From a virus, in the IMG/VR virus record IMGVR_UViG_3300034068_000310, positions 1 through 24,557 of that record: 24,557 nucleotides of DNA; one strand, written 5' to 3'. Under the pieces are notes generated by a model. That model had not been told where the DNA came from. It saw only the letters and a list, made by a program, of their open reading frames with translations, and did not search any database. Shown one piece after another: positions 8,131-16,321 of this stretch; positions within the stretch are counted from its first letter, which is position 1, and the number at the start of each line of letters is the position of its first letter. Both the position numbers and the translations under genes were made by a program.

Positions 8131-8706
8131 CTATTTGTTTAATTTACTAAGCATCTGTTCAATTTCTTCAATGATTGAATCCTCACTTACTTGTGGGTCT
8201 AAATTAAATTGACCTTCTAAACTGAACCCTACAAACTTGCCCGATTTTACATCTTCCCAAACTTGGTCATCTTCTATCTTATAACCTACATACCAAGTTC
8301 CATAAGGTAAAGAATCAAAAGGTGCAGGATTTGGTATTCCTTTCTTTTCGTCTGAAATAAAGGATTCCATAAGGTAGGCTTGAACTGGTGAACCTTGATG
8401 GTTAGTATTTACTGCTGTGGTGTTTTGAGATTTGAAAAACTTCTCTCTAATTTTACGAATGTTTGCCTCTGTGCAGGTTACATTACATTTCCCTATCCCT
8501 TCAAACTCCCTATAAATTAATTGATTTGGTATTAAAACTGCACCAAAGACAATTCGTTCTTCCTCATTTTCTATTGAGAATTTTACTTGTTGTTCTTCAA
8601 ATGCAATCCAACCTACCTTTATTGCAGGTCTATCTACCAATGACATACAAGTAATTCCTATCTGTACGCTGTCATCTACTGACATTTGTAATACTGGTAA
8701 TTCCAT
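8131..8706 (-). CDS. Prohead protease, XkdF-like (S78_2 type)
   Basis: The 191-residue protein matches the pattern of the XkdF-like phage serine protease family. It has a strand with GAVLIPNQLIYRE (residues 55-67), a helix (ANIRKIREKFFKSQ), a conserved histidine in NTNHQG (H103), and a candidate catalytic serine in LMESFISDE (S115). These are followed by PYGTWYVGYKIEDDQVWEDV and the hallmark GFSLEG (160-165). In this family the protease processes scaffold and coat during prohead maturation. The catalytic pair is assigned by analogy. The C-terminal EDSIIEEIEQMLSKLNK is helical and may act as a small scaffold-like tail. The next gene is the scaffold, 22 bases on. Seeing it directly after the tape measure gene is unusual. 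Confidence 0.8.
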   Translation of the reverse strand: MELPVLQMSVDDSVQIGITCMSLVDRPAIKVGWIAFEEQQVKFSIENEEERIVFGAVLIPNQLIYREFEGIGKCNVTCTEANIRKIREKFFKSQNTTAVNTNHQGSPVQAYLMESFISDEKKGIPNPAPFDSLPYGTWYVGYKIEDDQVWEDVKSGKFVGFSLEGQFNLDPQVSEDSIIEEIEQMLSKLNK

Positions 8707-8735
8707 ATCCTAATAAGTATTAAATTTATTTTTGT

Positions 8736-10832
8736 TTATTTTACAACTGCTTTTGCTGTGATTCTATCGGCTGCTATTGTAGCTTCTTGGATGTCTTTTT
8801 GAACTACAAATACTTTAACCGGTGGTTGCTTTTGTTGTGGTTGGTTTGGGTTCTGTGGTTGTCTTATTTGTGTAAAGCCTGTTGTTGGTGCTTGAATACC
8901 TCCACCACCAGTTCCACCGCCACCACCTCCGCTTGTATTTGTGCTGCCTGTTCCTTTAAAGGTTTGTTTTTTAATGATTACTAACTTTGCTAAACCTTGT
9001 GCTACTGCTACGGCTGCACCTAATATAGATGTGGTTTGAGTAACATCACCTGTTTGCAATCCGTTCTTATATGCTAATGCTGCTGCTTGATAAGTAGTGA
9101 TAACAGTTTCTGCTATTGCCATTGCTTTGTTACGTTCAAAGGCTTTCTTTTGTGCTGCTTCTGTCGCATTATCACCCTCTTGATTTAATGCTCTTAGCAA
9201 TTCAAACCCTGCTGTCATTGCTTGAGATTTTAAAGATTGTAATGATTCTTCATACTTTTTCTGTTCTTCTAATGACTTAGTATTTGATTTTGTATTTATC
9301 TCATTAGTTGCATTTGCTATCTCTAATTCTGTGGCTGTTGTATCTATGCCATAATCTTTTTGTGCAACTAATTTAGCATTAAGTTCTCTGATTTTTACAT
9401 CTTCAAGTTCTTTTGCAAATGCTTCATCACTTGTTTTATTTTTAATATGATTGTTCGTTATTTCAAGTCTTTGCTTATCAAAATATTGTTTAGTTAACTC
9501 TTCAGTTAAAGCTAACTCATCATCTTTTATTTTTTTTAAATCATCTTGGAATTTCTTTTCTTGTTCTAATTTCTTTTTATTATTTTCTTCAATTTGATTT
9601 CTTTCAATATTTCCTCTCAATAGAAGAGTTGCACTATCAAATTTTATCAGGTCTGCATTTACTAATTCAGCAGCCTTTCTTTCTGCTTCCCTCTTTGCAT
9701 CAAATTCAACAAGTTCTTTTTCATTAGCGTCTTTTATTAAATCTAACTTAGACTGAAAATCAATTGCAAGTCTTTGCTTTTCTTTTTCTGCTGCTACTTT
9801 TGCATCTTCAATAGCCTTATCAGTGTCCTTCTTAGCTTGTATTTTAGCATCATCTTCTAATTTTCTTTTATATTCTGCTTTGTTGTTTTCAATTTCATTT
9901 GTTTTATCAGCATACTCTTTAGCTTTATCAATGCCACTTGCATTTGCTCTTCCTAATATACGTTGCTCTTCTAATAATATTTCTTGTTTCTTTTTGAATA
10001 TTGCTTCTGCTGATGCACCATTTGCTTCTAATGATTTTAGTTCACGATTAAGTTGGTCAATTCCACCTTCTCTTGCAGCATTTAATTTTTCAGTTTTATC
10101 ATATTGTTTTTCAAGTTGCTCATTAAGTTTTTCTTTTTCATCTTTAGCTTTTTTATCTGCTATGGCTTCCTCATTGATGGATTCATTGTATTCAAGTATT
10201 TTACTAATTAATACACCAACTGCTATAACTAATAATCCTATTCCTGTTGATGCTAATGTGGCTCTAAATACTTTCATTGCACCTGTTGATGTTCCAACAG
10301 CAAACGCATAAGCCTTTTGTGCTGCTGTCATTGTGCCAGTTGCTTGAGCATCTGCTATTTTTGCAGCAGTTAAAGATGTAAATGCCTTAACTACTCCACC
10401 TTTTATTTGATTTCCTAAATCTACAAATGACTTTCGGGCATCCATTACACCCTGAATACCATCAGCAAATGCCATTGTAGCCTGTAATTTAGCTATGGTT
10501 TTTTCTATGTCTTCACTTGTATTACCAAATAAAACGGCTGCACCACTTGCCGCTTGAAATCCTCGTACTACTCCGTTGGTTAATGTTGAAAGTCTTGCAA
10601 ACTTATCAGGGTTTAAACCATTTACTTTTTCGTTTAAATCACCCATCTCATCCTTTAAGGATGCTAATTTAGCTGCTGCCTTTGTAGCTTCAGGGCTTAA
10701 CTCCCCAAACTTACGGGCTAATGCAATAGCTTCTTCTTTGGCTTCCCTTAATTCGGTCTTAATACTTTTTACCGACTTATCAGAACTACCTTTGTTTATT
10801 TCTAAGTCTAAACTTATTTTTTTTTCTGCCAT
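8736..10832 (-). CDS. Tail tape measure protein
   Basis: The 698-residue protein sets tail length and is later ejected with the DNA. The N-terminus (MAEKKISLDLEINKGSSDKS) leads into a helical region; residues about 195-212 are a hydrophobic membrane-like segment (STGIGLLVIAVGVLISKI). Residues 215-530 are a very long charged coiled coil rich in Lys, Glu, Ala. The end has a Gly-rich linker (GGGGGGTGGGG), a Pro/Gln stretch (QPQNPNQPQQKQPPVK) and a short strand-helix cap (VFVVQKDIQEATIAADRITA). All of this is standard for tape measures. At roughly 0.15 nm per residue, it implies a tail near 100 nm, an estimate only. The start overlaps the previous stop by one base (TAATG). Confidence 0.86.
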   Translation of the reverse strand: MAEKKISLDLEINKGSSDKSVKSIKTELREAKEEAIALARKFGELSPEATKAAAKLASLKDEMGDLNEKVNGLNPDKFARLSTLTNGVVRGFQAASGAAVLFGNTSEDIEKTIAKLQATMAFADGIQGVMDARKSFVDLGNQIKGGVVKAFTSLTAAKIADAQATGTMTAAQKAYAFAVGTSTGAMKVFRATLASTGIGLLVIAVGVLISKILEYNESINEEAIADKKAKDEKEKLNEQLEKQYDKTEKLNAAREGGIDQLNRELKSLEANGASAEAIFKKKQEILLEEQRILGRANASGIDKAKEYADKTNEIENNKAEYKRKLEDDAKIQAKKDTDKAIEDAKVAAEKEKQRLAIDFQSKLDLIKDANEKELVEFDAKREAERKAAELVNADLIKFDSATLLLRGNIERNQIEENNKKKLEQEKKFQDDLKKIKDDELALTEELTKQYFDKQRLEITNNHIKNKTSDEAFAKELEDVKIRELNAKLVAQKDYGIDTTATELEIANATNEINTKSNTKSLEEQKKYEESLQSLKSQAMTAGFELLRALNQEGDNATEAAQKKAFERNKAMAIAETVITTYQAAALAYKNGLQTGDVTQTTSILGAAVAVAQGLAKLVIIKKQTFKGTGSTNTSGGGGGGTGGGGIQAPTTGFTQIRQPQNPNQPQQKQPPVKVFVVQKDIQEATIAADRITAKAVVK

Positions 10833-13693
10833 TATACTATTACTATTTTATAATAAATCACTAATCTTACACTTCTGTTTCCACCTGAATACAATCCGTT
10901 TATTTTTAGTTTGATGTCTTCACTAAAATCTGTTGCTGATGCTACCGTTCCTACTGCAATAGTTCCTTCACCTAATCCTAACCAATCTGTTCCTAATATC
11001 GTTCCTACTACACTTGCACTGGTAACAGTTTCTAAAGTAATATTACCTGTGCTTCCCCAACTATAATTAGTTCCTGCACCTAACTGAAGATAAAATCGGT
11101 TTATTTCGTAGTGTTCATTGGTTGCTAACTTTGGAAGAACAAATTGAAAGTCACCATTATCCGCACCTTGCAACCAAGCTAAGTCTACTGTAATATCTTT
11201 TTTGTATTCTAACAAAGAACCGTTAAACATTGCACCTTCACGTGGCATAGTTGCTGCATCTGAATTAAATAACATAACTCTGTTACTGCTTACACTTGCT
11301 CCATCCGTTCCAAAAATATACACATCATCTGTAAATACTTTATTGCTTGAACCTTTTATAACACCGTTTGTTCCTGATGAATTATTTGAGTTACCTCCGT
11401 AATCTTTATCGTTTCTAAAAGTGTTTGAATCTTTGAACTTATTTAATGGTAATCTAACCGGTAAGGCTTTACCACTATCAAAGGTTGCTATTCCTCCGTT
11501 CATTGTTTTAATGCTCGTTGTGTAGGGTGCTTCCCTATCTACTTTTAATAACCTACATTTTGTTAGTTTTGTTCCGCTTATATCAAAGTCTTCAACGCTT
11601 AACAATCTATAATAGGCTTCTTTAATAAAATATTGCTTTCTAAAACTTAAAGTTATAAAATCAAATACCGATAAATCAAAATAGGCTTCTAATACTTTAG
11701 AGTTTTTATTGGTTAATTCTTTTACTGTTTGATGCCAGTAGTTACTATATAAATTTGAATCGGTATAAGTTGGTGAACTTTTACTTCCAAAGTTCCAATC
11801 ATAATACACATTGTAAGGTACTCCAAAGTTTAAATCAAAGGTTGCTGCTGTTGGATTGTCTAAATGTCCTGCATAAGGATAATTTGTTTTATTGGTTAAT
11901 CCTACACCTGACTGTTCATAAAATGCCCAAGACTTACAAGTCTTTAACCCTCCCCAATATAAAATCCTTAATTTACTTTTGCCTTGTTTAACTGTTCCAT
12001 CTTGGTCTACAAATACAATTGAACTCATTATCTTATCATCTTTAAGTCCTGTGTTAAATAATGGAGTAGCTGCAAAGATTGGTTTTATCTCTTTTGTTTC
12101 AGTTAAGAAGTCAGTCTGAATATCATATAATTCACTTCCATAAACTTCTTTGTAGGCTGTAAAATAAGAATTGTTAAGTCTGTCGGTGTCTTGCTCATAA
12201 GTAAACTTGTAACGTTTCTGTTGGTTCATTCCCATAGGTGTAAGAACTACATTTTGTCCTATGTCTATTTTGGTTGTCCAATCAACTACATCAGATGTGT
12301 AGTAGTCTTCACGTGGCTCTATTAATAAGGTTTTATCGTTGGTCTGTTCAAAGTATAAATTAAACATTTTACTTAAACCCATAATAAAATCATTCTTTTT
12401 AATATCGGTTGGTAATACGTTATTCAAACTAACGGTGTCAGCATAAACCAATTCAGGTTGTGGAACACAATTAAGAACTAAGTTTGTAAAAGTTACATCC
12501 ATATCACCATCTGCTGCACTTCCTCTTGTTACTCCTACTCTGTGGTCTTCTTCAAACTCTCCTGCAATCAAATAAATGTCATCTCCAATATCAACAGCAA
12601 AAGCATTACTTGTAAAACTAAATGTAGTTGTATCACTTGTATTTGAACCTCCTGTAAATATAAATCCTATTTCTAAAGACTGTTGGTAATATCTTATTCC
12701 GCTTCGTTCTAAAACTACATACAATTTACATTGTCCTGTTAATGTTTGCCAAGGTGTTACAGTATTTACCATTACGGCACTTCCTGACAATCCAAAAGCA
12801 TAGTTACCGTTTGCTTGACAAGTCCATTTGCCTGTGGTTGTATTAAAGTTGTTTCCTGAATCGTTGAACATTGTAGTTGTGCCAATCAATCCACTTGCAG
12901 TATTAAGAACTAAAACAGGTTGCCCTGCATTGTCTGACCATACACCACTTACAGCACTAACTGAAGCCTTGCCAACTTTGAATGTTCTTTCTACTATTGT
13001 GGCATTATCGTTTAACATCTTCTCTTCAGAGAAAGGAATTATTAAACTTTTAAATCTTGTTGTGTTAAAAAATGCACTTGAATAACTCCATCCTGCATCT
13101 GCAAAAATTCTATCTACTATCTCCTTTACAAAGATGGCAGGTCTAAAGTAATCTACATTCCAAATATTAAAATCAGTATTTAAACCGTAATCAATCATTG
13201 GATATGTATAACCCACTCCTAATGTTGGTGTCCAACTTGCTTCAATTACTGCCTTTGTCCAGTTGTGGTTAAGGTCACTAAAATCTATGTCACCTAATAC
13301 CTCGTTCTTTATATCGTTAAAGAAATTACCAATGGCAGCATATACGTTTACATTGTAAGCTATTTTATTGCCATCTAAGATAACTATATCAATCATCTGA
13401 CAAAACCCACTCATCACCACTGCATTGTCATTCATAACAACACACTTAGCTTTTAAGTTCGGGTTGAAGTCTGCATTGAAGTTTGTTAAAGATGTGTTTT
13501 GAATTTCTTTATTGACTTCAAATATCATCCCAAATAAAGTAGCTACCGCAGGTGTGTTCTGAATTAAGAATCCCTTTGAGTAATCTATCTGCTTTTGTTC
13601 CGGGTTTTCAATATCAACTATCTTTTTAGTAATTAATATTGAATCATCATTTACAATCGGGCAATTAACACCATTAATAAATACATTTATCAT
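10832..13693 (-). CDS. Large tail-tip (baseplate/hub-like) protein
   Basis: The 953-residue protein has a beta-rich N-terminal part beginning MINVFINGVNCPIVNDDSIL. It continues with SKGFLIQNTPAVATLFGMIF and SGFCQMIDIVILDGNKIAYN, a layout I recognise from tail-tip proteins of Bacteroidetes phages. YFRPAIFVKEIVDRIFADAG (near residue 185) is a typical helix in these proteins. The second half has RYKFTYEQDTDRLNNSYF followed by YKEVYGSELYD. A low-complexity Asn/Ser/Gly stretch (GGNSNNSSGTNG, near residue 767) then separates a C-terminal strand-rich domain that may bind a glycan. Position just upstream of the tape measure and after another tail protein supports a hub or distal-tail role. No enzymatic motif was seen. 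Confidence 0.65.
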   Translation of the reverse strand: MINVFINGVNCPIVNDDSILITKKIVDIENPEQKQIDYSKGFLIQNTPAVATLFGMIFEVNKEIQNTSLTNFNADFNPNLKAKCVVMNDNAVVMSGFCQMIDIVILDGNKIAYNVNVYAAIGNFFNDIKNEVLGDIDFSDLNHNWTKAVIEASWTPTLGVGYTYPMIDYGLNTDFNIWNVDYFRPAIFVKEIVDRIFADAGWSYSSAFFNTTRFKSLIIPFSEEKMLNDNATIVERTFKVGKASVSAVSGVWSDNAGQPVLVLNTASGLIGTTTMFNDSGNNFNTTTGKWTCQANGNYAFGLSGSAVMVNTVTPWQTLTGQCKLYVVLERSGIRYYQQSLEIGFIFTGGSNTSDTTTFSFTSNAFAVDIGDDIYLIAGEFEEDHRVGVTRGSAADGDMDVTFTNLVLNCVPQPELVYADTVSLNNVLPTDIKKNDFIMGLSKMFNLYFEQTNDKTLLIEPREDYYTSDVVDWTTKIDIGQNVVLTPMGMNQQKRYKFTYEQDTDRLNNSYFTAYKEVYGSELYDIQTDFLTETKEIKPIFAATPLFNTGLKDDKIMSSIVFVDQDGTVKQGKSKLRILYWGGLKTCKSWAFYEQSGVGLTNKTNYPYAGHLDNPTAATFDLNFGVPYNVYYDWNFGSKSSPTYTDSNLYSNYWHQTVKELTNKNSKVLEAYFDLSVFDFITLSFRKQYFIKEAYYRLLSVEDFDISGTKLTKCRLLKVDREAPYTTSIKTMNGGIATFDSGKALPVRLPLNKFKDSNTFRNDKDYGGNSNNSSGTNGVIKGSSNKVFTDDVYIFGTDGASVSSNRVMLFNSDAATMPREGAMFNGSLLEYKKDITVDLAWLQGADNGDFQFVLPKLATNEHYEINRFYLQLGAGTNYSWGSTGNITLETVTSASVVGTILGTDWLGLGEGTIAVGTVASATDFSEDIKLKINGLYSGGNRSVRLVIYYKIVIV

Positions 13694-14988
13694 TGTCTTC
13701 TATCTTGGTTATCAATCTCAAAACTAAACGAAAGGTTAAATAATTTATCTACTGTGTTGGTTTTATGTTCAAATACATTTGGGTCTTTAACGGTAATGTT
13801 TACAAATCCATCGGCACTATTCCAATAAACCATAGGAGAAGTAATTAAATCTTCTAATCCATCAAGTTCCCATTGCTTTAAAATATCTGAATTTAGTGTG
13901 TAGCTTTCTTTGGTGCTTACAATAAAATTCTTACCTGTTATGTCGTAGCTGTTTCTTACTATCGTGCTTCCTGATATTGGAAGGAATGTTGGATTGTAAC
14001 TCTGCCGTTCTATTTCGGTTGTATGTCGTGAACGCTTATTAAAAATCCAACTATCCCATCCACCGTATCTATTCAACCAATGTATCTCAAAGGTTTCAAA
14101 CTTGGAACAAGGTGTCCAGTCTATTTCAAATAAATATGTTCCTGATAATTGATAACCTGCTGACTGTTTTAAACAAATATAAAAATACTTATCTGTACTA
14201 TTTAAACTCAATATACTTCCACTTCCTATTGCTAACATTGCAGCCGTTCCTATGTTTTGTGATGCTACCATTTGTGCAGAAGCAATAGAACTGCCATAAC
14301 TAAAATGCAAACTAAAATCACTCTTAAAATATGCAAATTGAGAAACAGCATACGAACCACCCGAACCAACCCAATTCCACATCATTTGGACTAATTGTGA
14401 TGATGTTATTTTTCGGACATTATACTTACCTCCAAAATATGTAGATGGTGCTGATGATACTTGGGCATCGGTTGCTTGAACCATATTATTAAACCCTGTT
14501 AATAATCTTTGTGTTAAAGTATTTGCACCTACACTTGTATTTAATTGGTAGTCTAACCAATCACCAACACTCCACCCTTGATATTTTAATCCTGCATTAC
14601 TAAACCCAAATACGTTTGATGCTGTTGGGCTTCCTGTTACTGATGGAATTGCACCATAGCTTTCTCCAAATGTTACCTTTGCTGTTTTGTACTTTGTGTT
14701 TTCATTTTTTATCCCTGTTGCACTTGTTCTTAAATTAGTAATTCCCTCTGTTATCTTTGACTGTAAGATTTGTCGTGCATCAAATAAGATTTGAGTAGTT
14801 GAGGGGATAATGTCATAACGTAAAGTTGCAATAGGTGTAGCATCTGTATCAGGTGAATATACCTTTACCTCTATTTTAAAATTAGGGGCTGTACTTAAAG
14901 ATGAACTTACTAAAAACTCAATAGGATTACCTACTGGTCTTATATAGTTGTAAGTTGTATAAGGTTGCTGTTGGATAGTAATTGCCAT
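13690..14988 (-). CDS. Tail protein, probable distal-tail component
   Basis: The 432-residue protein starts MAITIQQQPYTTYNYIRPVG and has a beta-rich N-terminal domain of about 120 residues ending near KTAKVTFGESYGAIP. The middle is Ser/Ala/Gly-rich. The C-terminal third carries a striking motif, EIHWLNRYGGWDSWIFNKRS (about 299-318), followed by strands around SYDITGKNFIVSTKESYTL and VYWNSADGFVNITVKDP. I remember this Gly-Gly-Trp motif from Bacteroidetes phage tail proteins of unknown detail. Its stop overlaps the start of the 953-residue tail-tip gene by four bases (ATGA), so the two are probably made in equal amounts and work together at the tail tip. Confidence 0.55.
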   Translation of the reverse strand: MAITIQQQPYTTYNYIRPVGNPIEFLVSSSLSTAPNFKIEVKVYSPDTDATPIATLRYDIIPSTTQILFDARQILQSKITEGITNLRTSATGIKNENTKYKTAKVTFGESYGAIPSVTGSPTASNVFGFSNAGLKYQGWSVGDWLDYQLNTSVGANTLTQRLLTGFNNMVQATDAQVSSAPSTYFGGKYNVRKITSSQLVQMMWNWVGSGGSYAVSQFAYFKSDFSLHFSYGSSIASAQMVASQNIGTAAMLAIGSGSILSLNSTDKYFYICLKQSAGYQLSGTYLFEIDWTPCSKFETFEIHWLNRYGGWDSWIFNKRSRHTTEIERQSYNPTFLPISGSTIVRNSYDITGKNFIVSTKESYTLNSDILKQWELDGLEDLITSPMVYWNSADGFVNITVKDPNVFEHKTNTVDKLFNLSFSFEIDNQDRRQ

Positions 14989-15009
14989 ACTATCCTAAAA
15001 AGTAATTAT

Positions 15010-15594
15010 TTAAGATTTGTTTTTAAAAACAAACTCAATGTCATTTAAAACCTTGTCACCGTAAACATCTAAGAAGTTAGTTTCAAAGGATTTAAAAAAG
15101 TCTTCAGTCATTACAGAAGAATAAAACGGCACTCCTTCAGTTCCCTTTCTTTTGATTGACCTGCCGATTATGTAGGCTAATTGGTTTAACTTATCCTTTA
15201 TTGATTGTCTACTCTTAACTCCTTTTTTCTTTTTATCATCTTGGTAACCATCATACACTATTCCCCTATTACGCATAAAAGATAGTATTGCTTCACGTGG
15301 TATTGGTCTGCCGTTCTTTTTAAACTTAAACCTTCCTGTGTTCTTTTTCTCGTTTGCCCAACCACTTACACCTTCATCAATAAACTCGTAGTAGTAGGGC
15401 ATATAGATTTGAACCACCCACTTAGTTGCATACTCTGTTATCTGTTGGTTATCGGGTTGTCCTACCTCCTGTGCTGTTACACCACTACTAAACCTGTTGT
15501 GACCTTTACTATCTTTCATAGTTGAAAGGTTATCTACTATTTTATCAATAGCTGTTTGAAAAAACGTTTCTAAAAAATCTAACTCCTTACTCAT
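15010..15594 (-). CDS. HK97 gp10-like neck/tail-completion protein (tentative)
   Basis: The 194-residue protein starts MSKELDFLETFFQTAIDKIV and has a beta core with WVVQIYMPYYYEFIDEGVSG, then RPIPREAILSFMRNRGIVYD, and a helix (LNQLAYIIGRSIKRKGTEG) before VPFYSSVMTEDFFKSFETNF. An aromatic 'YxxFIDxGVxG' turn, a helix-strand middle and a paired amphipathic C-terminal helix are what I associate with gp10-like tail-completion proteins. Its ATG overlaps the TGA that ends the frameshifted chaperone extension (ATGA), which links its translation to the -1 product rather than to the shorter zero-frame product. Exact role is uncertain. Confidence 0.5.
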   Translation of the reverse strand: MSKELDFLETFFQTAIDKIVDNLSTMKDSKGHNRFSSGVTAQEVGQPDNQQITEYATKWVVQIYMPYYYEFIDEGVSGWANEKKNTGRFKFKKNGRPIPREAILSFMRNRGIVYDGYQDDKKKKGVKSRQSIKDKLNQLAYIIGRSIKRKGTEGVPFYSSVMTEDFFKSFETNFLDVYGDKVLNDIEFVFKNKS

Positions 15595-15851
15595 TTCTGT
15601 AAACTTTCAAATGCTTCTTTATTCAAAATGTATTCCATCCAATTTAATAACTCTGCTGCCTTCCAATCGTATATCTCAACTGTCCGACAATTACATACCT
15701 TTGATAACTTCTCCAACCATATAAACCAACTATAAACCTCTAAGAAGTTTCCGCTAATGTTTGGGCTTGGCTCTTCAATATCTTGTTCATCTCCTTCAAT
15801 TTCTTGAGGGAATAGTCTTGGATAATTCTTGGTGATAAGTTGTATTTGCGA
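15591..15851 (-). CDS. Frameshift-encoded C-terminal extension of the tail assembly chaperone (T part)
   Basis: No separate start codon serves this 86-codon frame. It is entered by a -1 shift at the T10 run and then stays open to a TGA at 15593-15591. The product begins SQIQLITKNYPRLFPQEIEG, has an acidic linker (DEQDIEEPSP) and a helical tail with WFIWLEKLSKVCNC and KAAELLNWMEYILNKEAF. The W-rich helices resemble the T domains of Bacteroidetes-phage tail chaperones as I remember them. The extension fills the 145-base space between the zero-frame stop at 15740 and the next gene, and its stop overlaps that gene's ATG. The fusion would be about 243 residues (157 + 86). In lambda the equivalent gpGT binds tube subunits and the tape measure. 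Confidence 0.8.
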   Translation of the reverse strand, partial: SQIQLITKNYPRLFPQEIEGDEQDIEEPSPNISGNFLEVYSWFIWLEKLSKVCNCRTVEIYDWKAAELLNWMEYILNKEAFESLQK

Positions 15852-16321
15852 AAAAAAAAATCACTTATTCCTTTTGCAACTGTGATTGGGCAATTATGCA
15901 ATATGTCATCCGCTTTCGTATCAAACTCTTTATCTCCAGTGTCAAGGATGGCAAGTATAATATGAATCTTATCTGATAGGTCTTCTTTGCAGGTTTCTAA
16001 GAAGTCAATCATCTGTCCTGCCTTCATATCACTTAGCTTAATTACAAAGTTATATCCGTTCCACTTGGTTACTAACTTGGTTTTAATCGGTTGCTCTAAA
16101 AAGCCATACTTAGCCGTTAGCTTAGTTATCTCACTTATCTTTAACTCTAATGCCTCATCAAAGGTTAAACCCTCTATCGCTGCTAAGACTGCTAACTTTT
16201 TATCAAACTCATCTTCATACAACTCACTTGCCTTTTGAAGTTCGTAGCTTTGTTTAATACTAATGTTTTCCCAATTCATTGTTTCAAATATAATACTTTT
16301 ACCTAATATCATACTTTCCAT
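15740..16321 (-). CDS. Tail assembly chaperone, zero-frame product (G part)
   Basis: The 193-residue, largely helical protein (starts MESMILGKSIIFETMNWENI) has an N-terminal pattern of helices with ELYEDEFDKKLAVLAAIEGL. This is followed by TFDEALELKISEITKLTAKY and a strand (TKLVTKWNGYNFVIKL), then MKAGQMIDFLETCKEDLSDK. A similar plan is found in Bacteroidetes-phage tail chaperones. The key evidence is the T10 tract at residues 154-157 (DFFF) and the long -1 frame after it, which is the G/GT design of lambda-type tail chaperones. Zero-frame reading ends with LKSQAQTLAETS after the slip site. The gene directly follows terL (overlap of 23 bases), an unusual place for a chaperone, which normally precedes the tape measure. 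Confidence 0.72.
   Translation of the reverse strand: MESMILGKSIIFETMNWENISIKQSYELQKASELYEDEFDKKLAVLAAIEGLTFDEALELKISEITKLTAKYGFLEQPIKTKLVTKWNGYNFVIKLSDMKAGQMIDFLETCKEDLSDKIHIILAILDTGDKEFDTKADDILHNCPITVAKGISDFFFRKYNLSPRIIQDYSLKKLKEMNKILKSQAQTLAETS
15851..15860 (-). promoter_or_regulatory. T10 slippery site for -1 frameshift
   Basis: Codons GAT TTT TTT TTT CGC give a run of ten T, containing the heptamer T TTT TTT. Re-pairing one base back opens the T frame. AGGA (15869-15872, minus strand) lies eight bases upstream and could act as a stimulatory Shine-Dalgarno, though Bacteroidetes ribosomes use that pairing poorly. I saw no strong hairpin just downstream by eye. RNA polymerase slippage on T10 would have the same effect. 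Confidence 0.75.

Noticed and set aside
10820-10828. A9 run near the tape measure start as a second frameshift site
   Set aside because: It lies at codons for Lys at the N-terminus, where either shifted frame should end quickly; no long alternative frame follows.
9823-10914. Plus-strand ORFs opposite the tape measure gene
   Set aside because: They mirror the alanine- and lysine-rich coding strand, are low complexity, and have no signals or neighbours supporting them.
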